DNA of 64,000 nucleotides from JAWPMT01 sp965267435 (GCA_965267435.1 OZ253960.1:3472001-3536000); one strand, 5' to 3'. Shown: positions 33,582 through 45,322, counted from the stretch's first letter. Made by a program: numbers and translations. Notes: generated by a model from the letters alone, not told the origin.

Positions 33582-34742
33582 TCAATTCGCCGCCCCATTC
33601 TTAAGCAATCCCTTGGCAATGATATTCTGCTGAATCTGGTTGGTTCCTTCGTAGATCTGCGTGATTTTAGCATCCCGATAGAGGCGTTCGACCTCAAAGC
33701 CCCGGATGTATCCGCTGCCACCAAATATCTGCACAGCATCGGCCGTCCGCTTCACGGCAATATCACTGGCATATTTTTTCGCCATGCTGCTGATCACATT
33801 GGCATTCTCCCCATTGTCCTTCATTACCGCCGCCTGATGAACAAGCGCTCGCGCCGCTGAGATATCCGTGGCCATGTCCGCCAGCATCCACTGTACGCCC
33901 TGATTCTCAGCAATGGATTTGCCAAATTGCATTCTGACCTGCGCATACTCCAAGGCTGCCTCAAGACCTGCCTGTGCTATCCCCAAAGCCAGCGCAGCAA
34001 TGCCAATGCGCCCTTTTTCGAGCACACTCATCATGATATAGAAACCACGATTGAGCTCCCCTAGCAACGCATCCTCTCCCAGTTCTACATCCTCAAAAAA
34101 AAGTGCGCCCACCTGCGACGCGCGCTGACCCATTTTGTGATCTCGAGGTCCGCGGGTGACGCCGTGGGCATGCAGATCTACAATGAATATACTCATCCCA
34201 CGGTGCCCCAAATCAGGAGCTGTTCTCGCCAAGACGAAAGCCACATCGGCCACTGGCGCATTGTGTATCCATTGCTTGCTGCCGGATAGAGACCAGCCAC
34301 CATCGACTTTCGTAGCAATGGTTTTAATACCTGAAACGTCGGAACCAGCCTCCGCCTCCGTAATGCAGTAGGCAACTTTCAAATCATTGGAGAGTACCTT
34401 TGGTAAGTACTTCGACTGCTGGTCGCCATTACCATACTGAGTAAGGAGGGTGGCAATCAGCTCTATTAAACCGCACTGATCAGCCACCGAGGCGTAGCCT
34501 CTGGCCAGCTCTTCCATCACCAGCGAATAGGCATATGCATCAAGACCACCGCCCCCCAGATCAGAAGGCACAGTAATACCAAAGAGCCCCTGGGTACCCA
34601 TCTGCTGATAAAGCTCTGCGGGAAACCTCTCCTCAGCATCCAACCGCTCGGCGATGGGCCGGATGTGCTGCTCGGAGAAGTCGCGTGTCATCTCCTTCAC
34701 TTCCCTGTAAATCTCGATATCCTGTTTGGGGAGGTGTATCAT
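33582..34742 (-). CDS. Acyl-CoA dehydrogenase
   Basis: 386 aa with the full acyl-CoA dehydrogenase fold. Visible: FAD/acyl-binding YCITEAEAGSDVSGI, KQWIHNAPVADVAFVLART, the helical C-terminal half with RMQFGKSIAENQGVQWMLADM, and the catalytic glutamate in the IYEGTNQIQQ motif near the C-terminus. It introduces the double bond into acyl-CoA during fatty-acid or branched-chain amino-acid breakdown. It is a single gene, convergent with the haloperoxidase gene (18 bases between stops). Confidence 0.95.
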   Translation of the reverse strand: MIHLPKQDIEIYREVKEMTRDFSEQHIRPIAERLDAEERFPAELYQQMGTQGLFGITVPSDLGGGGLDAYAYSLVMEELARGYASVADQCGLIELIATLLTQYGNGDQQSKYLPKVLSNDLKVAYCITEAEAGSDVSGIKTIATKVDGGWSLSGSKQWIHNAPVADVAFVLARTAPDLGHRGMSIFIVDLHAHGVTRGPRDHKMGQRASQVGALFFEDVELGEDALLGELNRGFYIMMSVLEKGRIGIAALALGIAQAGLEAALEYAQVRMQFGKSIAENQGVQWMLADMATDISAARALVHQAAVMKDNGENANVISSMAKKYASDIAVKRTADAVQIFGGSGYIRGFEVERLYRDAKITQIYEGTNQIQQNIIAKGLLKNGAAN

Positions 34743-34914
34743 GTCATTCGTCTTGTGTTCCTACAAGTTGGGTCAAACACGGGAATATTACACGAGTGGG
34801 TCTTTATCTTCTTTCCAAGCTCCTCGGTTTTGGTGTAGATTGCACTGAAGTCAAATAAACATGGGGCGGATGTATTCCAAGAGTATGAATGCCCCATCAT
34901 CAATCTAAATTCAC

Positions 34915-36357
34915 ATGCGAACACACATTTTTCTCTTTGTAAGCGTCATCGCAGTACTCGTATTCAACCGTTGCGGTACGACCGACAGCACTTCGCAGTC
35001 CGAGACCACGGACACACTGATGCTGGTGGCAGAGCGCATCTATGCTCAAAACTGCTCAAGCTGCCACGGGCAGCAAATGGAAGCGTTCGTCGACCGAAAA
35101 TGGAAGCATGGCAAGGAGCCTGATTCCATCCGCAATTCCATCCTGGTGGGTTTCCCCGACGCAGGTATGCCAGCATGGGGGCAAGGCCTTGAGGAATACA
35201 AGATCGAGGCGCTTGTGAGCTATATCCAGAAAGGCATAGAAAATGTAGAGAAGTATGGCTTCCAGGAGGAGACACTCGCATCGGACACGGTACTTACTGA
35301 AGACTACGTCATCGTGCTGGATACCGTCTTCTCGGGCATTGAGAATCCCATGGATATGACATGGCTACCCAACGGTGATATGCTGCTGACCGACCGGTCC
35401 GGAGCCTTCTACAGGATAAGTGATGATGGACAAAGCAATACCATCTCTGGCGTTCCTCCGGTAGTGAACAAGGGACAGGATGGACTATTTGATGTGCTGC
35501 TCCATCCTGATTTCGAAGAAAATAGCTACCTCTATCTCTCCTACTCAGTCCCTGGTACTGGTGAAGGCGAGAAGCCCACTACGACAAAAGTTACTCGCTA
35601 CAAATACGCCAATGACCAACTAAGTGAACCTCTGGACATTCTGGAGGCCACACCCTATACTGATCGACATGTCCACTTCGGAGCCCGCATGGTGTTTGAT
35701 GATGCAGGCTACTTATTTGTGACCGTGGGAGACCGGGGCTCACGTGATGTCAATCCACAAGACTTGTCACTCCCCGCTGGAAAGATCCACCGACTCAATG
35801 ACGACGGCAGCATCCCACCTGACAATCCTTTTGTCGATGTCGACACCGCAGTCGCATCCATCTACTCCTATGGCCACAGAAACCCTCAGGGCTTGATCAT
35901 CCACCCCACGACCAAGGTTATGTGGAGTCATGAGCACGGACCTCGTGGGGGTGATGAATTGAATATCATCGAGCCTGGAGTCAACTACGGTTGGCCCGTG
36001 ATCTCCTACGGTATCAACTACGATGGCACGACGTTTACCACCGAGCTCGAAAAAGACGGCATGGCCCAGCCCGCACTCTATTGGGTGCCCTCTATAGCTC
36101 CAAGTGGAATGGCCTTCGTCTTCGGAGACAAGTACCCGATCTGGGAAGGTGACCTGCTTGTGGGATCACTCCGCTACAAATATTTGAACCGCTGCGTGAT
36201 GGAAGGCAATACGGTCATCCGAGAAGAACCTCTGCTCAAAAATGTCGGACGGTTGAGGAATGTTGAGCTTGGCCCTGATGGCTATATCTACATAGGTGTG
36301 GAGCGACCCGGCTATGTATTTAGGCTGGTGCCCGCTGGAAGTCCCACATCCACGTAA
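34915..36357 (+). CDS. Cytochrome c-glucose/sorbosone dehydrogenase fusion (PQQ sugar dehydrogenase family)
   Basis: 480 aa with a hydrophobic N-terminus and a possible lipid-anchored cysteine (VFNRCG). Residues 40-110 are cytochrome c: NCSSCHGQ haem motif and MPAWGQ distal methionine. Residues 125-475 are a GSDH propeller: GIENPMDMTWLPNGDMLLTDRSG, GQDGLFDVLLHPDF, HVHFGARMVFDDAGYLFVTVGDRG, YSYGHRNPQGL, WSHEHGPRGGDELN, GVNYGWP. It probably oxidises aldose sugars in the periplasm. Together with the quinoproteins at 992-7091 it shows repeated investment in periplasmic sugar oxidation. A terminator follows. Confidence 0.92.
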   Translation: MRTHIFLFVSVIAVLVFNRCGTTDSTSQSETTDTLMLVAERIYAQNCSSCHGQQMEAFVDRKWKHGKEPDSIRNSILVGFPDAGMPAWGQGLEEYKIEALVSYIQKGIENVEKYGFQEETLASDTVLTEDYVIVLDTVFSGIENPMDMTWLPNGDMLLTDRSGAFYRISDDGQSNTISGVPPVVNKGQDGLFDVLLHPDFEENSYLYLSYSVPGTGEGEKPTTTKVTRYKYANDQLSEPLDILEATPYTDRHVHFGARMVFDDAGYLFVTVGDRGSRDVNPQDLSLPAGKIHRLNDDGSIPPDNPFVDVDTAVASIYSYGHRNPQGLIIHPTTKVMWSHEHGPRGGDELNIIEPGVNYGWPVISYGINYDGTTFTTELEKDGMAQPALYWVPSIAPSGMAFVFGDKYPIWEGDLLVGSLRYKYLNRCVMEGNTVIREEPLLKNVGRLRNVELGPDGYIYIGVERPGYVFRLVPAGSPTST

Positions 36358-36382
36358 GCCGACGACCCGTACGAGCTGAAAA

Positions 36383-36420
36383 CAAAAAAAGGCCCTCGCA
36401 CAATGCGAGGGCCTTCTTAT
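36383..36420. terminator. Bidirectional terminator
   Basis: An A7 run, GGCCCTCGC - ACAAT - GCGAGGGCC, then a T-rich run. It lies between convergent genes (stops at 36357 plus and 36438 minus) and can serve both. Confidence 0.92.
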
Positions 36421-36437
36421 TTATTGACTATTTGTGA

Positions 36438-37772
36438 TCAGGCCATCTTTATTTCAGACTCCCATCCCTTGGCATACTCACGGCCCCACATTTTCATGGC
36501 TTTTTCATTGTTAGTGATCTTACCAGATTGAGCGTCGATGTCAAGGCTGGCTTGCAGGTCTTGAGAGATATTGCCCAAGTGGCACATGTGAGTAGAAATA
36601 CTCGCATCTCTGATGTCCGCCTGCAGTTTATCACCCTCTTTGATCGCCCCAACGAAATTGCGAATGTGACGAACAGTCAACCTGTCGAAACCGCTGGTGT
36701 CGGATGTGTTGCCAGAAGTACCCGGTGAAGGTTCACGCTCCATGGCGACTTCATTGCCCTTGAGGTCATAGCGTACGTAGCCTCCTCTATCAAGAATGTA
36801 GGTACCCTCGGAGCCATGGACAATAGCGCCGCGACCTCTGTCGTATTGCTTGATGCCGTTGCAGCTGCGTCCCTCCCAGATGATGGTCTTGCCGCCTTCA
36901 TATTCGAAGTTCGCTACCTGCGTATCCCAAAACTCCCAATCGTCGTCAGAGAAGTGTAGGCGCCCCCCTGTTGAAGCCACTCGCTTCGGCATGTCTACAC
37001 CAAGTGCCCATCGGCAAATATCAAGCTCGTGTGTGCCGTTGTTGTGAAGCTCGCCCGTACCCCAGTTGCGGAACCAGTGCCAGTTATAAGGATGCACGTT
37101 GTCCTGGTAATCCACGCGCGGAGCTACACCCTGCCAGAGATCCCAATCCAGGGTGTCAGGCACATTCACCTTCTGCCCCTTACCGATAGACCCACGGGTG
37201 TTGGCGTACCATGCTTTGGCGTAATAGACATCACCGATAATGCCATCGCGGATGTCTTTGATCGCTTTGCCAGTGGTCACCGATGACCGCTGTTGGTTGC
37301 CCATTTGCACGGGTAGGCCTGTCTCATTGGCTGCCTTGACCAACCACTCGCTTTCTTGCAGATTATGGCTACATGGTTTCTCGATATACACTGCCTTGCC
37401 GGCTTTCATGGCCATGATGGCCATCGGCGCATGCCAGTGATCGGGCGTAGCAATGGCTACTGCATCTATGTCCTTATTATCCAGAAGCTTTCTAAAATCC
37501 GTCTCAGCCTTCACAGACCAACCATGGTCCTCCTGGCACTTGCCAACGAAGCGATCCAATCGAGTCTTGTCGACTTCGGCCGCGTGGGTCAATCGAATGT
37601 TGCCGGCCAGGGCCGTGGATTTCTTCAAAGCGTAGGAACGGCCACCACAGCCTATCATGGCCATATTGATGGTCTCATTCGGCGCAAACGCCAGTGTTTG
37701 GCCCGAAGACATGTAAAACGCGGTTCCGGCTCCGGCGGCCGCAGTGTTCAGAATAAATTTTCTTCTTTTCAT
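36438..37772 (-). CDS. Gfo/Idh/MocA family oxidoreductase, exported
   Basis: 444 aa with an N-terminal twin-arginine-like signal (MKRRKFILNTAAAGAGTAF). Rossmann fold NMAMIGCGGRSYALKKS, then the family motif VYIEKPCSHN (EKP lysine), HWHAPM in the substrate domain and the C-terminal GFO_IDH_MocA_C region. NAD(P)-linked dehydrogenases of this type act on sugars or inositols, often on exported or membrane-side glycosides in Bacteroidota. It is in a minus-strand run with a second family member (33 bases apart) and a DUF1080 protein, a usual gene set. Confidence 0.93.
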   Translation of the reverse strand: MKRRKFILNTAAAGAGTAFYMSSGQTLAFAPNETINMAMIGCGGRSYALKKSTALAGNIRLTHAAEVDKTRLDRFVGKCQEDHGWSVKAETDFRKLLDNKDIDAVAIATPDHWHAPMAIMAMKAGKAVYIEKPCSHNLQESEWLVKAANETGLPVQMGNQQRSSVTTGKAIKDIRDGIIGDVYYAKAWYANTRGSIGKGQKVNVPDTLDWDLWQGVAPRVDYQDNVHPYNWHWFRNWGTGELHNNGTHELDICRWALGVDMPKRVASTGGRLHFSDDDWEFWDTQVANFEYEGGKTIIWEGRSCNGIKQYDRGRGAIVHGSEGTYILDRGGYVRYDLKGNEVAMEREPSPGTSGNTSDTSGFDRLTVRHIRNFVGAIKEGDKLQADIRDASISTHMCHLGNISQDLQASLDIDAQSGKITNNEKAMKMWGREYAKGWESEIKMA

Positions 37773-37804
37773 GGGTATAGGGGTTCTGAGTTACAGGAAC
37801 TTCC

Positions 37805-39007
37805 TCAACTGAATTTCAACTCAGGATAGTCCTTCCAATATTTTATTTCGCCGCTGTGAACGGCATCGAAAGCAATTTGCACGGACTTCGCTGTATTTGC
37901 TCCGGTTTCGAGCGTGGACACGACTGGTTCACCTTTGACGACCGAATTGTAAAACTGCTGTAAAGCATCAGCGGTAGGGTCATCTCCAGGAGCTGGAATA
38001 GTGACACCTTCTCCTTGCTCCCAAGCCTTTTTCGTGGCACCAGATACACCATCGACAAAGCCCTTCTCCTTTAGGGCCTGGGGCTCGGCATACACCGTGG
38101 CCGTATTGTAACCAAGCAGAACTGTTGCCTTCTTGCCCAGGATCTTGATCTGGTAGTCCTCATAGCTATTGGTAGTCGTGCAAGTGAAGGACGCATCTAT
38201 CTTACTAGGATACTCGGCCAGTAAATGAATATTGTCGAACGTTTCGCGACCGTCCTTCCAATAATCAATGCCGCCAAAGCCAACAATCTTCGAAGGTGAC
38301 TCGTCAAGCACCCAGTTGATGAAGTCAATCTGGTGAGACATCAACTCAGCGATCAGGCCACCTGACCACTCCTTGTACATCCTCCAGTTGACAATGCGCT
38401 CAAATTTCGGATCGGGTACGTCTCGGCGCCAGTTGCCATTTCTATTCCACTGGCATTCAAAGGCTGTCACCTCGCCAATATATCCACCGCGAATAACCTC
38501 TCTGACATTTGCGTAGAGCGGACTGCTATGGTACTGGTGCCCGGTTTGAAATACCTTGCTGGACTGCAGCGCCTTGTCCACAACACCCTGGATCTGGCTC
38601 ATGCCCTTGACCATGGTCTTTTCGCAGTAGATATGCTTATCCGCAGCCAGGCAGTCCAGTGCCACTTCGTCATGGGTACCGAAAGGTGTAGCAATGATGA
38701 CGGCATCCACATTTTTGTCGTCTAGCAGTTGCAGGTATTCCTTATAGCCTTTGGCGTTGGGGGCAAGCTCCAGTGCCTTGTCCAGTTGGAAGGGCAAGAT
38801 GTCGCAGCAAGCGGTAACCTCGCACCCTTCAACACCCCTCAATGTGTGCATCAGGCCCCGACCTCTCGACCCTGTGCCGATGACTCCAATTCGTAGCGGC
38901 TCCGGGGTTTGCGTTTTGGAGGTCGCTCCTACCAAGCCTGTGCCCAGGGACAATCCACCAACAGCAACAGCGGTATGCTTCAAAAAATTACGTCTGGAGG
39001 ATCTCAT
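37805..39007 (-). CDS. Gfo/Idh/MocA family oxidoreductase, Tat-exported
   Basis: 400 aa. Clear twin-arginine signal SRRNFLKHTAVAVGG at the N-terminus, so the folded, cofactor-bound enzyme is exported. Rossmann motif LRIGVIGTGSRGRGL and the EKP-position motif YCEKTMVKG, in which Pro is replaced by Thr. Residues 180-380 form the C-terminal alpha/beta domain. It is a paralogue of the preceding gene product and lies between it and the DUF1080 gene, suggesting joint work on 3-keto-sugar intermediates. Confidence 0.93.
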   Translation of the reverse strand: MRSSRRNFLKHTAVAVGGLSLGTGLVGATSKTQTPEPLRIGVIGTGSRGRGLMHTLRGVEGCEVTACCDILPFQLDKALELAPNAKGYKEYLQLLDDKNVDAVIIATPFGTHDEVALDCLAADKHIYCEKTMVKGMSQIQGVVDKALQSSKVFQTGHQYHSSPLYANVREVIRGGYIGEVTAFECQWNRNGNWRRDVPDPKFERIVNWRMYKEWSGGLIAELMSHQIDFINWVLDESPSKIVGFGGIDYWKDGRETFDNIHLLAEYPSKIDASFTCTTTNSYEDYQIKILGKKATVLLGYNTATVYAEPQALKEKGFVDGVSGATKKAWEQGEGVTIPAPGDDPTADALQQFYNSVVKGEPVVSTLETGANTAKSVQIAFDAVHSGEIKYWKDYPELKFS

Positions 39008-39027
39008 TTTATATTATCTGTTCTGAC

Positions 39028-40413
39028 TTAAAATTCCCGAATCTTGATGCTTCTGTAGTGGACTTCATCACCGTGATCCTGCAGTAGGATGCTACCAGCT
39101 GGCCAGCGGCCGAAGTTCTCCCACTTCTGGTATTTGCTGTAGTTCACCAAAGCCGCAAACATCTGGGAAAAACGGTCGTATTCTACGACCTTGATGTTGT
39201 TGAGCCAGTGCTCCACTTTCCCATCACGAGAGACAATGCGCGCTTTGTTCCATCGACCCACGCCATTGAATCGCTTGTTGTCGCGGTTAGGTTCCGACAA
39301 GTTTTCTGCTTTGATCAGGTCATACAATGACGCGACCGTGCGGTTGCCCATTACTCCTTTTTTCGCATCGGGATGATTCTTGTCATCCAATATCTGGAAC
39401 TCACAGCCAATAGCCGATCCGGCGCCCTTATTCAAGGCGGGATCCACAAAATATTTGATCCCACTATTGGCCCCTTCTGTAATCCGGAATTCTAGCTCCA
39501 ACTCGAAATCACCGTACTTTTTGGTCGTTACGATGTCACCAGGGCCTGTCGACTCGGCCCCGTCCGTCGCCTCGATAGTAAGTACGCCATCGGCAATCGT
39601 CCAACCAGACTCTGGGAATCCATCGAGCTTGGCACCGCGCCAGCCTTCAGAAGTCTTTCCGTCCCATAGCAGTCTCCAACCTTTTCTTTGCTCCCACTCC
39701 GTCAGCTCATTTGCCAGATAGCTGACCTCCGGTACATCTGGATCGTCTTCCCATCGTGCTTCGTCCAGGTTCGTAGTGATAATACGGACGTTTCTCCATC
39801 TGATCTGAACACCCTCGAGGCCAGACCCTTCTCTGATGCTATGAACCTGAAGGCCAATCTTTCCTTCGCTGGTCATGTCATCGACGAGTCGCGCGCACTG
39901 AACGCCGTTGAGCCATGTACTGATAGAGTTACCAATGGCTTGTACACGGTACTTATTCCAGGAGGCCCGCTTGAAGGCCTTCTGTCCTTTGGGGTTGCGG
40001 GTCATCGGATACAACCATCCGCGACGTTGCTCGTCGTAGACTCCTGCACTCCACGCCCTCTCAGAGGGATCCAGTTCTATCTGATATCCATGGAATACCC
40101 CATCTCTATAGTCGGGGTCCGAGTTGGATCTGACCTGTACACCAGAGTTGACCTCCGAATCGGTAAACACTTCAAACTCGAGGATGAAGTCGCCATAAGT
40201 CTCTTTGGTGGTCAGAAAGCTGTTTCGAGTCTTTGGTACCGCCGTCCCGACGATGACGTCTCCATCGATCTCGTACTTGGCGGAGCCGCCGATCTGCTCC
40301 CAGTTTTTGAGGTCCTTACCGTTAAAGAGCGGTTGCCAGTCCTGTGCCTGCAGCTGGGCACTTGCAAAAAGTAGTGCGCCTATGAACGCAAAATGAGTAG
40401 TCTTCATCTTCAT
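39028..40413 (-). CDS. Protein with two DUF1080 (3-keto-disaccharide hydrolase-like) domains
   Basis: 461 aa with a signal peptide ending AQLQAQ. Two consecutive DUF1080 domains: residues 24-215 (WQPLFNGKDLKNWEQIGG, GYQIELDPSERAWSAGVYDE) and 240-460 (WRLLWDGKTSEGWRGAKLDG, GAGSAIGCEFQILDD, VEHWLNNIKVVEYDR). The domain is a concanavalin-like jelly roll; some members hydrolyse 3-keto-glycosides produced by Gfo/Idh/MocA-type enzymes. That matches the two oxidoreductase genes downstream in the same operon. Confidence 0.93.
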   Translation of the reverse strand: MKMKTTHFAFIGALLFASAQLQAQDWQPLFNGKDLKNWEQIGGSAKYEIDGDVIVGTAVPKTRNSFLTTKETYGDFILEFEVFTDSEVNSGVQVRSNSDPDYRDGVFHGYQIELDPSERAWSAGVYDEQRRGWLYPMTRNPKGQKAFKRASWNKYRVQAIGNSISTWLNGVQCARLVDDMTSEGKIGLQVHSIREGSGLEGVQIRWRNVRIITTNLDEARWEDDPDVPEVSYLANELTEWEQRKGWRLLWDGKTSEGWRGAKLDGFPESGWTIADGVLTIEATDGAESTGPGDIVTTKKYGDFELELEFRITEGANSGIKYFVDPALNKGAGSAIGCEFQILDDKNHPDAKKGVMGNRTVASLYDLIKAENLSEPNRDNKRFNGVGRWNKARIVSRDGKVEHWLNNIKVVEYDRFSQMFAALVNYSKYQKWENFGRWPAGSILLQDHGDEVHYRSIKIREF

Positions 40414-40560
40414 GTTTGGGTATTGTCTTTTAAATCTAACGAGAATCGATTACAAAATTTCAAACGATTTCATTGCAATCGCTACCGGTAACGATACCAA
40501 GAGCCAGGAAAAAATTTGGACGGTCAAATGCGGCCTTTCCAGCCAATAAAACCCTAATAA

Positions 40561-40911
40561 TCAACCTCCTGCGGAGATCACAAACAGGGCATGGAGAGAG
40601 TGGCTATAGGTCATCGCATCGATCACTCCCGAGAAATCGGCCGTGACAACCCACAGCAGGATGATCATGAGAAGAATGATGGTAATAAGTACAATAAGTA
40701 GGGTGCGGTACCCCTCTGCTCTTCGAAACTGTCTGATCCTCTCTTTGAATTTCCGTTGATGAAATTCATCCGCACCCTTAATATCGATCGGCGTCCTTGA
40801 TTTTGACGGGTGGTGCTCCTCTATTTCCTTCAGCCTCTTCCTTCCCCGCAAAAGCCGCAAGTTGCTTTTGTGAGCATTGATCATCGAATCTATGGGTCCA
40901 CCGAATGACAT
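40561..40911 (-). CDS. Small single-helix membrane protein of unknown function
   Basis: 116 aa. The N-terminal 60 residues are basic and helical (LRLLRGRKRLKEIEEHH); one strong membrane helix lies at about residues 70-90 (LLIVLITIILLMIILLWVV), followed by a short C-terminal tail. Likely an inner-membrane protein with a cytoplasmic N-terminus. No family recognised. It has no obvious operon partner. Confidence 0.6.
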   Translation of the reverse strand: MSFGGPIDSMINAHKSNLRLLRGRKRLKEIEEHHPSKSRTPIDIKGADEFHQRKFKERIRQFRRAEGYRTLLIVLITIILLMIILLWVVTADFSGVIDAMTYSHSLHALFVISAGG

Positions 40912-41110
40912 AATTATTGACTGCTACCTATAGTTAAAAACGATAAGCGCGACAGGTTCGGTTTATGATCTTTGGCAGGGATTTGGAGGCCTTTTCCGGC
41001 TATCCGCTCCCATCTTCAGCCCCGCCACCCCGCGCCCAAGCCAGCTGAGATGCCGCTACTATCCGGGGCCCGAGAGCTCCGGGAAAAACCACGAAGCCGT
41101 AAGAGGAACA

Positions 41111-41161
41111 CGTCTTCCCAAACCCGCATAAACGAAAAAGCGCCTCGGTTTCCCAAGGGGC
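41111..41161 (-). repeat. Decayed copy of the rRNA terminator block
   Basis: The 50-base block CGTCTTCCCAAACCCGCATA...AAGGGGCT occurs here and at 41549-41599. In this copy the stem arm reads CGCCTCGG instead of CCCCTCGG and the A-run is shorter, so it is a weaker terminator. Confidence 0.75.
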
Positions 41162-41234
41162 TCATCCGCCTGCGCCACGGCTTCGGCGGACACAGTAAAA
41201 ACTGGCAACCTGCCTACCGGCCGGCAGGCGACGC

Positions 41235-41248
41235 GGCCGGCCAGGCTT
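41235..41248. repeat. GC-rich mini-repeat, inverted copy
   Basis: GCGGCCGGCCAGGC is the reverse complement of GCCTAGCCGGCCGC with one mismatch. Exact copies of the latter are at 41411-41424 and 57350-57363. Confidence 0.5.
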
Positions 41249-41328
41249 AGACTACGCGTCTGCGCTCGTAGAGTAACAGCGACGGCTGCCGGTCGATGCT
41301 GTTATCCCAATCATTCAGAATAAGACAT

Positions 41329-41359
41329 AAAAAAAGGGACATCATTTTCATGACATCCC
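41329..41359 (-). terminator. Terminator-like hairpin in rRNA operon tail
   Basis: On the minus strand GGGATGTCAT - GAAA - ATGATGTCCC followed by T7: a 10-bp stem with two G-U pairs and a T-run. Confidence 0.75.
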
Positions 41360-41362
41360 TAT

Positions 41363-41550
41363 ATAAAAACTGGCAACCTGTTACCGGGGCGCCAGCCTGC
41401 AGTACCATCAGCCTAGCCGGCCGCACGCTGAGGGGCTTAACCCGTCGTGGAACAGTTGTCGGACGCTACCCCGGTCTGACTACGTGTCCCGGTTCGGATC
41501 CGATAGCTATCGGATGGGAAGAGACTGAGATTTCCAGAGGGTGTCCACCG
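41363..41550 (-). pseudogene. Interrupted 5S rRNA copy
   Basis: It matches the real 5S (41609-41719) in separate blocks, in the same order: ATAAAAACTGGCAAC, CTGCAGTACCATCAGC, CGCTGAGGGGCTTAAC, GGTTCGGA and GGGTGTCCACC, separated by extra GC-rich sequence. One insert is the mini-repeat at 41411-41424, another contains the palindrome CCGATAGCTATCGG. It cannot fold as a normal 5S. Confidence 0.7.
41411..41424. repeat. GC-rich mini-repeat inside the broken 5S copy
   Basis: GCCTAGCCGGCCGC, identical to 57350-57363, and similar to the insert in the tRNA-Ala fragment at 45051-45065 read on the minus strand (CTAGCCGTCCGCG). Confidence 0.6.
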
Positions 41551-41599
41551 TCTTCCCAAACCCGCATAAACGAAAAAACCCCTCGGTTTCCCAAGGGGC
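41549..41599 (-). terminator. rRNA operon terminator
   Basis: On the minus strand CCCCTTGG - GAAA - CCGAGGGG followed by six T, beginning about 10 bases after the 5S 3' end. A near copy is at 41111-41161. Confidence 0.85.
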
Positions 41600-41608
41600 T
41601 TGATAAAA

Positions 41609-41719
41609 ACTGGCAACGACTTACTCTCCCACATGTTACTGCAGTACCATCAGCGCTGAGGGGCTTAACTTCTCTGTTCGGAATGGAAAGAGGTGGACAC
41701 CCTCGCTATAATCACCATA
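41609..41719 (-). rRNA. rrf: 5S ribosomal RNA
   Basis: Minus-strand sequence with the 5S landmarks CCATTCCGAACAGAGAAG and AGCCCCTCAGCGC...GATGGTACTGC...GGGAGAGTA; the ends pair as TGGTGA/TTGCCA. Ends are approximate to a few bases. It lies about 100 bases after the 23S gene. Confidence 0.9.
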
Positions 41720-41817
41720 AAGCCTTGACTGATCGCTACTCGATCAGCTTAATATCTTTGACATGTTGGTAGTAAAAGATTCACACGGAATTAGAAAAAC
41801 GAATATATCGCTGCACT

Positions 41818-44682
<2,865 letters not shown>

Positions 44683-45031
44683 ATTCTTCGCCCCGTTCTC
44701 GACGGAGCATTTTCGTAACGATATACTCGTTTTTACCATCCTTGCCTCCAGGACAAAGACGGTTTGATTCTAATTCTCAGTGAATCTATTACTACGTATC
44801 AACATGTCAATGAACTCTTCCTTCCAGTTTACAGCTCTCAACCTGTAAGTCGATGGCTCATCTCTTACAGCGTCTCCAGCATCTGGAGTAGTCGCCTCTT
44901 CTCCCTCCCGGGATCAAAGCTTTCAAGTATTTCAATAGCACCACATCCTGCCGATGTGATTAGTGTTCTTTGATCATTGTTCTTAGTACTCAAACCAAGA
45001 TCTATGATCCGTGAACATCCCCACCGAATGG

Positions 45032-45081
45032 TGGAGGATATCGGAGTCGATCGCGGACGGCTAGTCCGATGACCTCCTGCG
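45032..45081 (-). pseudogene. tRNA-Ala 3' fragment 1 with T-loop insert
   Basis: TGGAGGATATCGGAGTCGA, then 15 extra bases (45051-45065), then CCGATGACCTCCTGCG. Removing the insert restores the tRNA-Ala sequence of 45249-45322 up to the anticodon stem. The insert falls in the T-loop. Confidence 0.75.
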
Positions 45082-45145
45082 ATTTTTTCTTTTTTATTCT
45101 CCAACTTCAACCTCCTTCGCCCTAATGGGCTTCGGCGGCCAATGG

Positions 45146-45201
45146 TGGAGGATATCGGAGTCTGCGCGACCCGGTCGAACCGATGCTCCCCTGCGTGCAA
45201 G
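45146..45201 (-). pseudogene. tRNA-Ala 3' fragment 2 with T-arm insert
   Basis: TGGAGGATATCGGAGTC, about 11 extra bases, GTCGAACCGATG, a small change, then CCCTGCGTGCAAG. A second partial copy of the tRNA-Ala 3' part, again broken in the T arm, close to the real gene. Confidence 0.72.
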
Positions 45202-45248
45202 TTCACATTCGCTCTTAACCTTCGCTCATCCCCCTCTCCACTTAACAG

Positions 45249-45322
45249 TGGAGGATATCGGAGTCGAACCGATGACCTCCTGCGTGCAAGGCAGGCGCTC
45301 TAGCCAGCTGAGCTAATCCCCC
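45249..45322 (-). tRNA. tRNA-Ala (anticodon TGC)
   Basis: 74 nt cloverleaf: acceptor GGGGGAT/ATCCTCC, D-arm GCTCAGCTGGCTAGAGC, anticodon loop CTTGCAC region with TGC, T-arm ATCGGTTCGACTCCGAT. The final A is the discriminator base; CCA is not encoded. In the usual 16S-23S spacer position. Confidence 0.97.

Larger units (their letters stand above)
40912..41604. other. rRNA operon tail with decayed 5S and terminator copies
   Basis: No coding gene. Reading left to right it holds a terminator-like block (41111-41161), a short 5S-end match (about 41204-41220), a separate terminator hairpin (41329-41359), a broken 5S copy (about 41363-41550) and the true rRNA terminator (41549-41599). Details are in the separate entries. 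Confidence 0.6.
44683..45248 (-). other. Spacer between tRNA-Ala and 23S, with tRNA-Ala fragments
   Basis: The spacer is long (about 566 bases). The part near the tRNA contains two broken copies of the 3' half of tRNA-Ala (45032-45081 and 45146-45201). The remainder has no recognisable gene; it should hold the processing stems and antitermination sites of the 23S precursor. Confidence 0.7.
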
